From Bacteroidota bacterium (lineage in GTDB: Bacteria > Bacteroidota > Bacteroidia > Bacteroidales > F082), in NCBI GenBank assembly GCA_020444415.1, contig JAHLLA010000003.1, forward strand, positions 180,356 through 244,355: DNA of 64,000 bases, in the 5' to 3' direction. Position 1 is the first letter of the stretch. Every line of letters begins with the position of its first letter. The position numbers and the translations under genes were made by a program. Below, in pieces: positions 54,970 through 62,504 of the stretch. The notes under the pieces were generated by a model. That model saw only the letters and a program-made list of their open reading frames with translations, had not been told where the DNA came from and searched no databases.

Positions 54970-55131
54970 ACAAAAGAGATATAGGAATTGGAAAAGATGT
55001 TGTGTCTGTTCGTTGATAACCAAATCTTCTTTCTTTTATTATCATACTGAAGGTATAATATCTTATGCTGGGTCTGGGATTCCTGTTTTATTTATGGAAA
55101 AACGAATCGCCGATGATCATAAAATAATAAA

Positions 55132-55160
55132 TGTCTTTCTGAATGCAGCGAAGCGGAATG
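55132..55160 (-). repeat. Dispersed intergenic repeat, copy B
   Basis: 29 bp identical to 29806-29834 in inverted orientation. It is followed at about 55217-55246 by a related, degraded unit (AGATTCTTCGCTTTAGCTCA), so this gap carries more than one piece of the same kind of intergenic repeat. The whole gap 54970-55398 (about 430 bp) is made of such repeats and has no gene. Confidence 0.75.
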
Positions 55161-55293
55161 TCTGAAGGGCTCCTTCGGAGAAGAATCCTGCCAATAGATA
55201 ATTCAGTTGTAGTAAGATTCTTCGCTTTAGCTCAGAAAGGCAAAGAGCGTTTCAGTTTGGCTTGTATGGCTACTTTCACTTCCCCTGCAACTG

Positions 55294-55376
55294 GCGCGAG
55301 TCTGAAGTAAAGCCTGTGGGAGGTGACTCGTGCTTAGAATGTCGCAGTGCACCATTGCAATGCTTCAGAATCGCGC
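55294..55376 (+). repeat. 83-bp inverted-ended repeat, copy 1
   Basis: Starts GCGCGAGTCTGAAG and ends CTTCAGAATCGCGC, near-perfect terminal inverted repeats. The inner part includes GACTCGTGCTTAGAATGTCG. It matches copy 2 (55954-56036) over the full 83 bp with about 15 differences by eye and no gaps. The two copies flank the small repeat-protein gene in the same orientation. Confidence 0.8.
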
Positions 55377-55398
55377 TAATTGGTTTTAAATGCTATGA

Positions 55399-55770
55399 TT
55401 ACTTTGAATAATAGACTACTGTAAAAAATACTTCGTCAAATACCTTTTCAGTGTCAAATGGAATGTCGTCAATATATTCTTCTTCTTCAAAGGCAAATGC
55501 ATTTTTTAAATTTTTCTCATATAGGTAATCCTTTGCAATTTCATATGTATCGAAAGGGATATCATCTATATAGGCTTCCTCTTCAAATTCAAAAGTCTCA
55601 CTCAATGCTTTTTCATATAAGTAGTTGGCAGCAATTTCTTCCGTGCTGAAAGGAATGTCGCTGATGTAAGCTTCTTCTTCCAACTCAAAGTTTGGTGTAA
55701 AAGCACTGAGGTTAAAATTAAAGGCAACGATCAGGGTTGCTATGGCTGAAATTTGTAGTAGTGTTTTCAT
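55399..55770 (-). CDS. Small exported protein of three 32-residue repeats
   Basis: 123 residues. Signal peptide at 1-23 (LLQISAIATLIVAFNFNLSA), followed by three exact-length 32-residue repeats at 28-59, 60-91 and 92-123. The unit carries the core EEEAYIDDIPFDT and, in the first two copies, YLYEK. The mature part is strongly acidic. I do not know a function. The acidic, aromatic-rich motif could bind cations or mediate adhesion, but this is only a guess. Two 83-bp repeats flank the gene, 22 bp from its stop and 183 bp from its start. Confidence 0.75.
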   Translation of the reverse strand: MKTLLQISAIATLIVAFNFNLSAFTPNFELEEEAYISDIPFSTEEIAANYLYEKALSETFEFEEEAYIDDIPFDTYEIAKDYLYEKNLKNAFAFEEEEYIDDIPFDTEKVFDEVFFTVVYYSK

Positions 55771-55953
55771 TTTTATAGTTTTTTTAATTTGTTTCTGAGT
55801 GCTAAATTATAGGTAACTGTACCCTCAGCAAAAACCTTTTCGGTGAGTGGAATGAGAATGTCGGTAAGTGGGGTTTTTTAAAATTTAAACAGGGAGCAAC
55901 ATAAAATTCATACACGGTAAAACGCATAAATACTTGATATCCAGTAATAACAA

Positions 55954-56036
55954 GCGCGATTCTGAAGTAATGCTAGTGGGTGGAGACTCGTGCTTAGAAT
56001 GTCGCAACGCGGCTATGTCATGCTTCAGACTCGCGC
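55954..56036 (+). repeat. 83-bp inverted-ended repeat, copy 2
   Basis: Starts GCGCGATTCTGAAG and ends CTTCAGACTCGCGC. Same length and orientation as copy 1, 660 bp away. Best conserved stretch is GACTCGTGCTTAGAATGTCG. The remaining non-coding sequence from 55771 to 55953 shows nothing further. Confidence 0.8.
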
Positions 56037-56068
56037 AGGTTAGTTTCGTTAACACTTTGCTAAAACAA

Positions 56069-56099
56069 AAAAGCCACCCCATTATGAGAGGTGGCTTTT
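56069..56099 (-). terminator. Terminator behind the tRNA-Val remnant
   Basis: A perfect 10-bp stem (AAAAGCCACC/GGTGGCTTTT) with an 11-nt loop. On the minus strand it follows the tRNA 3' end by 30 bp and is extended by TTGTTTT; it can also act on the plus strand. Probably the native terminator of the tRNA gene. Confidence 0.8.
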
Positions 56100-56129
56100 A
56101 TGCTTTCAGATCAGAGGAATGATCTTCCG

Positions 56130-56174
56130 TGGGAGTTACTGGATTCGAACCAGTGACCCCCTGCTTGTAACAGG
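56130..56174 (-). pseudogene. 3' remnant of a tRNA-Val(TAC) gene
   Basis: Forty-five bases on the minus strand form the 3' part of a tRNA: ACAAGCAGG of the anticodon arm, the variable GGGGTC, a T-arm with GGTTCGAATCC, and an acceptor strand ending AACTCCCA without encoded CCA. The 5' acceptor strand, D-arm and the first half of the anticodon arm are missing and replaced by non-tRNA sequence from 56175 on. The residual TTACAAGCAGG points to a Val (TAC) anticodon loop. It is followed by a terminator on its chromosomal side. Typical of the attR-type scar of an element inserted in a tRNA 3' end. Confidence 0.75.
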
Positions 56175-56208
56175 TTCTTGGAGATGGACAGGGTGTTTAG
56201 GGTGTTTT
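56170..56208 (+). repeat. 39-bp direct repeat, copy 1 (att-like), at the tRNA remnant
   Basis: Runs from the tRNA remnant edge (ACAGGTTCTTGG) to GGACAGGGTGTTTAGGGTGT. It matches 57695-57733 at 36 of 39 positions by eye. The following 56209-56457 holds no convincing gene; a short reading frame there lacks a normal start. Confidence 0.7.
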
Positions 56209-56457
56209 GTTAATTTGAGTTAAAATTTCTTTCAAATACAAGTTTTTAGTTATAATTGCTATTTTAGGAACACTATACTTGATAACGCAAACACATAATG
56301 TAAATCAAGACAATTGTCTCTATTCGTATGATGTGTGGCATAAGATCAATCAAACTAATGGTGACCCTATATTGATAGATTCACAGACCTGAAAGCAAAA
56401 GTTGGTTTATCTGTTAATGGAATTCCAACGGGTTCCACATCAAAAAAGTTTAAGCAA

Positions 56458-57669
56458 ATGAAAATGAAAAGAATTGTTTTAAACATAGGGATTGCTTTAG
56501 CAGCAACTATAGGTATCGCCCAAAACGGAAATGTTACCAATGCTGCAATGGCCTACAAAGATTACCAGTCAAATTTAAATGGTAACATGGAGCAAGCCAC
56601 GAAAGATATTATTGAAGCAAAGAAATATATTGACATGGCTATTGACCATCCTGATACAAAGAACAACCCAAAGGCTTTAATGTATAAAGGAAAGATTTAT
56701 TTCGAAATGTCTGGTTTGGTAGCTGTATCAGAAGATCAAACCGCATTTGGAGATTTTGATCCGGAAAAAGCAGCTGAAGAAGGACTTAACGCCTTGATCA
56801 AGTCAAAAGTAATAGATGAGAAAAAACGCTATGTCGATGATGTAAATCAATACGCAAATATTTATAGAGCGCAATTCTCAAATATGGGTATAACTGCTTT
56901 CGGTGAGGGAAAATGGGAAATAGCAATGAGTGGACTTCTGGGAGCTGCTAAATTTGGAGAGATAATTGGAGTTAAAGATTCAATGTTCTATTTCCACGGA
57001 AGTATAGCAGCCTACAATCTAAGTGAGTGGGAAGCCGCTGCCGAAGCTTCAGGTACCTGTGTCGAATTGGGATATAATGCTGCAGAGGCTGTTTTATACC
57101 AGTCAAGATCATTGGTGCAATTAGGAAAGATACAAGAAGCTGAAAAAGCATTACAATCTGCAGTTGAAAAACACCCGTATAATGTGGACGTCTTGATTTC
57201 GCAAATCAATTTCTATATTGACGCAAATCGCTTGGAAGAGGCTGAAAAATCACTTTCTGCAGCCATCGCACTTGCTCCTGACAACTCTGCTTTAGTATAT
57301 ACTTTAGGAAGTGTGTATGAGCAAATGGGAAGGTGGGAAGAAGCAGAGGCGGCTTACAGAAGAACCCTTGAATTGGATCCGAACAATGTAAATGCAAAAT
57401 TCTCTTTAGGAGTTCTTTTTTTTAACAAAGGTGCGGACCTGAATAACGAAGCAAACGCACTTCTATTCGGAGATCCTAACTATGACAAATTGGTAGAAGG
57501 GTCAAAAGAAATGTTTAGAAAAGCATTGCCTTTCCTGGAGGGTGCAACAGCAACAGAGCCCAATGATGTTATCATCCTTGAATCTTTAAAAGCGGTTTAT
57601 GGTAAATTGGGAATGACCGATAAATATAATGAAACGGTGGCAAGAATTAACGTGTTAAACAATCAATAA
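56458..57669 (+). CDS. Exported TPR protein
   Basis: 403 residues. Signal peptide at about 1-21 (RIVLNIGIALAATIGIAQ). An N-terminal helical part (about 25-150) is followed by TPR units, clear at about 230-330 (EKALQSAVEKHPYNVDVLIS, then EEAEKSLSAAIALAPDNSAL and EEAEAAYRRTLELDPNNVNA). Likely periplasmic protein-protein scaffold; partner unknown. The gene lies wholly between two 39-bp direct repeats (56170-56208 and 57695-57733), next to a tRNA remnant, so it may have arrived or been moved as a unit. ATG at 56458 or 56464 are both possible. Confidence 0.75.
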   Translation: MKMKRIVLNIGIALAATIGIAQNGNVTNAAMAYKDYQSNLNGNMEQATKDIIEAKKYIDMAIDHPDTKNNPKALMYKGKIYFEMSGLVAVSEDQTAFGDFDPEKAAEEGLNALIKSKVIDEKKRYVDDVNQYANIYRAQFSNMGITAFGEGKWEIAMSGLLGAAKFGEIIGVKDSMFYFHGSIAAYNLSEWEAAAEASGTCVELGYNAAEAVLYQSRSLVQLGKIQEAEKALQSAVEKHPYNVDVLISQINFYIDANRLEEAEKSLSAAIALAPDNSALVYTLGSVYEQMGRWEEAEAAYRRTLELDPNNVNAKFSLGVLFFNKGADLNNEANALLFGDPNYDKLVEGSKEMFRKALPFLEGATATEPNDVIILESLKAVYGKLGMTDKYNETVARINVLNNQ

Positions 57670-57694
57670 AGAAGTCTTTCTCACCACCACGAAA

Positions 57695-57733
57695 ACAGGT
57701 TTTTGGAAAGGGACAGGGTGTTTAGGGTGTTTT
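57695..57733 (+). repeat. 39-bp direct repeat, copy 2 (att-like)
   Basis: ACAGGTTTTTGG through to GGTGTTTAGGGTGTTTT. Differs from copy 1 at three positions. It lies 25 bp past the TPR gene stop and 16 bp before the end of the methyltransferase-tail ORF. Confidence 0.7.
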
Positions 57734-57749
57734 AAACGGATTTGATGGC

Positions 57750-57911
57750 TTACGGACTTTCCACTATCCGAATCTCTTCTTCCGTCAAACCATACAATTC
57801 ATAAACCATTTGGTCGATATCACGGTCGATGTGGTTTATTTCAGCTTTGAGGGTTTGGGCTTTTTGATTATTTATATATTTATTCAGGACGGATCTTTGA
57901 AATAAAGACAT
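57750..57911 (-). pseudogene. Orphan C-terminal tail resembling Eco57I/type IIG DNA methyltransferases
   Basis: A 53-residue reading frame. Its end, QMVYELYGLTEEEIRIVESP, is the typical closing helix of Eco57I-type restriction-methyltransferases and related adenine DNA methyltransferases (IDxxVYxLYGLTEEEIxIVE). No catalytic region precedes it; upstream on the minus strand is non-coding sequence. It starts with an ATG but is most likely the remnant of a restriction-modification gene cut by recombination at the island edge. Assignment rests on memory of the motif, so a profile search is needed. Confidence 0.55.
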
Positions 57912-58637
57912 TGGCTATTTGTTAATCGGTACTAAATAGAAAAAATCTGCCACAAAAAGCCATATTTTAAACGTTTAAATTATCTGTCACAATCACCCTA
58001 AACGTTTAAAAAGCGTTTAAGTGCAGAATGACAGCGGGTTGGAAAGCCGAAAAAAATCCGAAGCGGGTGATTTTAAATGTTTGGGAAACGTTTTTAGCGT
58101 GTAATCCTATTCTGATATCTGAATGGTTGCGTATAATATCGAATAAAATAATTTATCCAATTATAAGAGCAAGTAATTTTTTTTAGCCCTGTATGAAAAT
58201 ACGCTTTTTGACAAAAAGTATATCTTTGAGATCGCTATATGGAATGATTCTAAATAATCTGTAGGTAAACTATTGTCAGACTTAATCATCACTAAATTCT
58301 CTTTTATTATTTTTGTTTAAAAGGCTGCAAAATCCAGCCACTCTGACCACCCCATTCCGGTTTGATTGACAAACCATGCATAATGCAATGTAATAAAAAT
58401 TTCGAAATAATATATATGGCAGAAGAACAAATAGTTACTAATCCATAATATTCCGGAATCACATGGTCAAAGCAAACCGGAACTGATGGTCAATTTACTC
58501 CGGTTTCAGGTGGTCAATGGCTCCGGTTTTTCCAGGTAAAACTAGCTTCTGATCTTCAATCTTCTTCGTATTTAAATTAGCCAAAGCCTGTTTTACATAT
58601 TTCTATTAATTTTAGCCTTCATTAAGAGAAAAATGTT
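57912..58637. other. Non-coding region of the island
   Basis: 726 bp without a convincing gene. It contains a 14-bp palindrome TTTAAACGTTTAAA (57966-57979), a second TAAACGTTTA (57999-58008) and a third half GCGTTTAA (58013-58020), and at 58341-58534 an IS21-like end (listed separately). Stop codons occur in all frames in the rest. Confidence 0.5.
58341..58534. mobile_element. Degenerate IS21-like end sequence
   Basis: Three imperfect repeats of TGGTCAA-N5-8-CCGG start at 58461, 58484 and 58508, spaced 23-24 bp, ending CTCCGGTTTTTCCAG. An inverted, single version (CTGACCACCCCATTCCGG) lies at 58343-58360. Multiple short repeats of this type near the end are a mark of IS21-family elements in Bacteroidota. 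No istA/istB coding sequence remains, so this is a deletion remnant. Family call from memory. Confidence 0.4.
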
Positions 58638-59252
58638 ATGAATAATCGAACTTTATCAAAAATTACTGGAATAAGCTATTTGATTATATTTTTTGCAGCA
58701 ATTTTTGCCAATTTTTTTGCACTCGAATCTATTATTAAGGCTCCAATTGAAACTGTAGAGAACAGTGATTTAATTATAAGGATAGGGATAATAGTATTCC
58801 TCATTACTGTAGTATTTGATGTTGTCGTTGCATGGGCCCTAAAGGAATTATATAGAAATCATTCTTTGACTATTTTAAGTACATATTTTAGGATGATGCA
58901 CGCTGTAATAATGGGAGTTGCTATTTTTGCCCTGCCACTTGCACTCAAAGAAACTACACAGGACGATATACTTGTACAAGTTGACACGTTCAATTACATA
59001 TGGTTAATTGGGCTTTTCTTTTTTGGAATACACCTTACTCTGTTAAGTAAAATAGCTGCTGTTCCAAAGTTTATCAAAGTTTTTCTTGCTATTGCAGGAG
59101 TGATGTATGTTGTCGATACTGTGGCTCACTTTTCACTTTCAAATTATTCTGACTTGTCCTCAGTATTTTTAATTTTAGTTGCCATTCCAAGTGCTTTTGG
59201 AGAAATGTCATTCGCACTATGGCTTCTAATTAAAGGTGGAAAAACAAAGTAA
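58638..59252 (+). CDS. DUF4386-family membrane protein
   Basis: 204 residues with about six membrane helices. The beginning NNRTLSKITGISYLIIFFAA (residues 2-21) is the DUF4386 signature. Function unknown; members are frequently in mobile or cassette regions. Followed within 12 bp by an attC-like imperfect palindrome (59264-59331). Confidence 0.85.
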   Translation: MNNRTLSKITGISYLIIFFAAIFANFFALESIIKAPIETVENSDLIIRIGIIVFLITVVFDVVVAWALKELYRNHSLTILSTYFRMMHAVIMGVAIFALPLALKETTQDDILVQVDTFNYIWLIGLFFFGIHLTLLSKIAAVPKFIKVFLAIAGVMYVVDTVAHFSLSNYSDLSSVFLILVAIPSAFGEMSFALWLLIKGGKTK

Positions 59253-59263
59253 TAAAAACGAAA

Positions 59264-59331
59264 GGCTAGCACAGTATATGAAATCATTGCTCCTATTCGG
59301 TAGCATCGATTCATATACAAAACGTTGTAGA
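59264..59331 (+). other. attC-like imperfect palindrome 1
   Basis: A 68-bp region with a 5' core CTAGCAC (59266-59272), an outer arm GTATATGAA (59274-59282) paired with TTCATATAC (59310-59318), imperfect inner pairing (ATCATTGCT against AGCATCGAT), and a 3' core ACGTTGTAG (59322-59330). The general plan is that of integron attC sites: 5' and 3' cores with an imperfect stem between. The 3' core is not the strict GTTRRRY. It follows the DUF4386 gene directly, on the side where an attC should be. Confidence 0.4.
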
Positions 59332-59362
59332 ACATTTGAAACAAGAGTAACAATAGAGAAAA

Positions 59363-61159
59363 ATGAACATTAGCACCAAGGTATCGGATAAAACCATTGC
59401 GATTCTCCCTTTCGTAAATATGAGTGTGAGTGAGGAGAACGAGTATTTCAGTGATGGTATCACGGAGGAAATTATCAATGCTCTGGCGAAGATAGTTGGC
59501 CTGAAGGTTACTTCTAGGACATCCGCATTTCATTTTAAAGGAAAGAACATTCCCATTCGTGAGATCGGAAGAGAACTGGGCGTTTCTACCCTTCTCGAAG
59601 GCAGCGTTCGTTTATCTGGTAATTCTATTCGCATTACTGCGCAGTTAATAGATGCAGTTGAAGATTTCCACTTTTGGTCGGAAAAGTGGGATAGAAAACT
59701 TGATGACATTTTCCAAGTGCAGGACGAAATAAGTTTGCTGATTGCCGAACGACTGCGAGAGCATTTTGGACACTTTGAAATTCAGGAACATTTGGTTGAA
59801 GCAAGTTCCCAGAGCGTTGACGCTTATAAACTCTTCCTCAAAGGCCGACAGATCTTCAATAAGTGGAACCCTGAAGACGTGAAACAATCGATGGCGTTTT
59901 ACCAACAAGTGTTGGAAATTAACCCAAACCATGCGGAAGCATTGGTGGGTTTGGCGGATGCCTATAGTTTTTTAGCAACAATTTTAGCTATTCCGTATGA
60001 AGAAGGTTGGGGCAAATGTGCTGAACTGACAAACCAGGCTTTAAGCATTGACAACAAACTTCCAGACGTCTATTACCAACTGGCCAATCTGGCATTCTTC
60101 ACTAAGCGCAGCTATCGCGAAGCATTCGAACATACCAGAAAAGCACTTAACCTAAACTCGAATCATATAGAGTCCCTGCAGTTCATGGCATTTCTCTATA
60201 TCCTGGCAGGAAAGAAGTCTGAAGCACGAAACCATTTGAAAAATGCATTGAGCATTGATCCACTCTCCCAAGAAACATTGTTTTACAAGGGCTACATTGA
60301 ATATATGTCTGAGAACTATTCAAAGGCATTAAAACAGTTGGATGCCTGTTTGAAAGTTAACCCGATGAACATTCCTGTGCATTCGGTCAAAACACTTTGC
60401 TTATTGAAATTAGAACGATATGATGAAGTAATCAATTACTTTGATTCACTACCATCTGAAATCTTAGTGATTGGTGAAAAAATAGGAACTCAAGCATTGG
60501 GTTATACGTTGAAGGCAGACAAAATAAATGCAGAAAAATCTGTAAAGTTGTTATCGGAACTAACGAAAAGTGAAGGCTATACCGCAGATTCGTATCCGTT
60601 TTTATTAGCTGGCGCAACAGGAAAAAATGACGAAGCATTTGCTTGGGTTGAAAGAGCCATGAAAATAGGTTCACCGCTTTTGTTATTGCGGTATTCCGAT
60701 CCTTTGGTCAATCCAATTAAGACCGACCCACGTTTTAAGGAGTTTCATCAACAACTCTTTCCAGAACACCTATTTGGTATTAAAAAAGAAACGAGCAAAA
60801 AGAAAGGGTTACTTGATGAAGCCGCAGCTGCAGCTTACAAAGCGAAGTTGCAACAACTCATTGAAGCCGAAAAACCATATCTCAATCCAGACCTTTCATT
60901 ACGTTCACTTGCAGATCAATTGGGCATTAACGCCAACCAATTATCATGGTTGCTGAATGATGGTTTCGGAAAGAACTTTAACGAGTTCATCAATCAATAT
61001 CGAGTAGAAGCCTTCAAGAATATAGCACGCCTTCCCGATAATTCTCACCTTACCATTTTGTCCATAGCGTATGATTGTGGTTTTAATTCAAAAACCGTTT
61101 TCAACACCTTTTTCAAGAAGGAAACTGGCGTTACACCAAAGCAGTTTCTTAACGGTTAA
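59363..61159 (+). CDS. TolB-like/TPR/AraC-type transcriptional regulator
   Basis: 598 residues in three parts. N-terminal TolB-like domain (about 8-130) with IAILPFVNMSVSEENEYFSD, LLEGSVR and QLIDAVEDFHFWSEKWDRKL; TPR-like repeats (about 165-380, with HAEALVGLADAYSFLA and PDVYYQLANLAFFTKRSYRE); and a C-terminal AraC HTH (about 495-598) with two helix-turn-helix units (LSLRSLADQLGINANQLSWL and LTILSIAYDCGFNSKTVFN) ending GVTPKQFLNG. The TolB-like plus TPR half is usually joined to adenylate cyclases or winged-helix regulators; joining to AraC makes this a cytoplasmic regulator. No signal peptide. Confidence 0.85.
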   Translation: MNISTKVSDKTIAILPFVNMSVSEENEYFSDGITEEIINALAKIVGLKVTSRTSAFHFKGKNIPIREIGRELGVSTLLEGSVRLSGNSIRITAQLIDAVEDFHFWSEKWDRKLDDIFQVQDEISLLIAERLREHFGHFEIQEHLVEASSQSVDAYKLFLKGRQIFNKWNPEDVKQSMAFYQQVLEINPNHAEALVGLADAYSFLATILAIPYEEGWGKCAELTNQALSIDNKLPDVYYQLANLAFFTKRSYREAFEHTRKALNLNSNHIESLQFMAFLYILAGKKSEARNHLKNALSIDPLSQETLFYKGYIEYMSENYSKALKQLDACLKVNPMNIPVHSVKTLCLLKLERYDEVINYFDSLPSEILVIGEKIGTQALGYTLKADKINAEKSVKLLSELTKSEGYTADSYPFLLAGATGKNDEAFAWVERAMKIGSPLLLLRYSDPLVNPIKTDPRFKEFHQQLFPEHLFGIKKETSKKKGLLDEAAAAAYKAKLQQLIEAEKPYLNPDLSLRSLADQLGINANQLSWLLNDGFGKNFNEFINQYRVEAFKNIARLPDNSHLTILSIAYDCGFNSKTVFNTFFKKETGVTPKQFLNG

Positions 61160-61245
61160 ATCCCTTTTACATGCGGTTTTCGGTTCGGATATGTAATTCC
61201 GAATAAACACTTGAGATTACGAACCTTTGTGAAGAGTTGTACTTG

Positions 61246-61253
61246 TATCTTTG
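61246..61253 (+). promoter_or_regulatory. -7 promoter element of the MDR oxidoreductase gene
   Basis: TATCTTTG, full match to TAnnTTTG, 27 nt before the ATG, with TTTG at 61226-61229 as a possible -33 (16-bp spacing). Confidence 0.55.
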
Positions 61254-61280
61254 CTTCCGTAAACTTTAAAACTTAGAGTT

Positions 61281-62258
61281 ATGAAAGCAATTATCACGAC
61301 AGCTTACGGATCACCGGAAATTTTTAAAGTGGATAATGTAGCAAAGCCAACTGCCAAGCCAAACGAGATCTTAGTCAGAATTCACGCTTCATCAGTAACT
61401 AAAGCAGACACCATGATGCGTACAGGAAAACCTTATATCGGTCGCTTAATGATCGGATTGACCAAACCTAAGAACCCGATCTGGGGAACAGGTTTTGCCG
61501 GAGTTATTGAATCTGTAGGTTCCGAAGTAACTAAGTTTAAAACGGGCGATAAGGTTTTTGGTGAAAACATTGATACCATGGGCACTTATGCTGAATATGT
61601 AACCGTCCCGGAAAATGGAATCTTAGCACCCTTGCCCGAAAACCTCAGTTTTGAAGAGGCCGCTGGCATCTGTGATGGCGGAATCACTTCGCTCAATTTC
61701 CTAATTAACCTAGGCAATATTAAAGCAGGACAAAAGGTGCTAATCAACGGAGCTTCTGGTGCATTAGGAACCGCAGCAGTTCAAATTGCCAGGCATTTTG
61801 GTGCAGAGGTAACGGGCGTTTGCAGCACCACCAATCTTAGTTTGGCAAAAGAACTGGGAGCCAACCATGTGATTGATTACACCAAGCATGATTTCACTTC
61901 AAACACCAATACTTATGATCTTATTTACGATACGGTTGGGGTCCGTTCATTTCGCGAATGTCGCGATGCGCTGACCGAAAAAGGCGTATACGCATCTCCC
62001 GTTCTTGGAATGCCGTTGCTGAGTGACATGATGGTCACTTCGGTTTTCGGTAAGAAGAAGGCGAAGTTTTCTGCAACAGGAGCATTGCCTGCAAAAGAAA
62101 CCAAGCGCTTGCTTCAGATACTTCTTAACATTATTGAAGCTGGAAAAATTCGAGGAATCCTTGATCGAAGTTATCCTTTGGAGCAATTAGCTGAAGCCCA
62201 CGAGTATGTAGACAAAGGTCACAAGAAGGGAAATGTGGTGCTAAAACCAGTTGCATAA
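61281..62258 (+). CDS. NAD(P)-dependent alcohol dehydrogenase/quinone oxidoreductase (MDR, zinc-free)
   Basis: 325 residues. A GroES-like half (about 1-125) with NPIWGTGFAGVIESVGSEV, then a Rossmann fold starting VLINGASGALGTAAVQIARH (about 154-173). The zinc ligands of classical alcohol dehydrogenases are absent and the nucleotide motif AxGxxG is replaced by GASGALG, as in quinone oxidoreductase-type members. Substrate unknown; NADP is likely. First of a run of small genes (61281-63740) read in one direction. Confidence 0.88.
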   Translation: MKAIITTAYGSPEIFKVDNVAKPTAKPNEILVRIHASSVTKADTMMRTGKPYIGRLMIGLTKPKNPIWGTGFAGVIESVGSEVTKFKTGDKVFGENIDTMGTYAEYVTVPENGILAPLPENLSFEEAAGICDGGITSLNFLINLGNIKAGQKVLINGASGALGTAAVQIARHFGAEVTGVCSTTNLSLAKELGANHVIDYTKHDFTSNTNTYDLIYDTVGVRSFRECRDALTEKGVYASPVLGMPLLSDMMVTSVFGKKKAKFSATGALPAKETKRLLQILLNIIEAGKIRGILDRSYPLEQLAEAHEYVDKGHKKGNVVLKPVA

Positions 62259-62278
62259 TCAATATAAAAATCAGAAAA

Positions 62279-62449
62279 ATGAAGAAAAAGAAGCAATCGA
62301 ATTACGTAGCCGCAGGAATCGCTATTGGAACTGCCATTGGAGCAGCGATAGGCATTACAATGGACAACCTTGCGATTGGTATTCCTTTAGGTATTGTCTT
62401 CGGAGCCGCAATAGGATATACAATAAAGAAAAAGGTTGGAAACCGATAG
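62279..62449 (+). CDS. Glycine-rich small membrane protein
   Basis: 56 residues: a KKKK start, two hydrophobic segments (YVAAGIAIGTAIGAAIGITM and LAIGIPLGIVFGAAIGYTI) with GxxxG-type spacing, and a basic KKKVGNR end. The glycine-zipper pattern and positive ends suggest a hairpin of two tightly packed helices in the inner membrane. It begins 20 bp after the MDR gene and precedes a hydrolase gene; no function is assigned. Confidence 0.7.
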   Translation: MKKKKQSNYVAAGIAIGTAIGAAIGITMDNLAIGIPLGIVFGAAIGYTIKKKVGNR

Positions 62450-62504
62450 GAAGATAATATGGAATAAGACGTTAGCGAATGCTTAACCACAAAACGAAAC
62501 AAAA

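Noticed and set aside
56209..56457. Short hydrophobic reading frame upstream of the island TPR gene
   Set aside because: No usual start codon, ends at a stop before the TPR gene and has no recognisable family; treated as non-coding.
62450..62504. ACGTTAGC-GAAT-GCTTAACC as a further attC-type core
   Set aside because: Only a tiny hairpin with no second core at a suitable distance; too weak to call.
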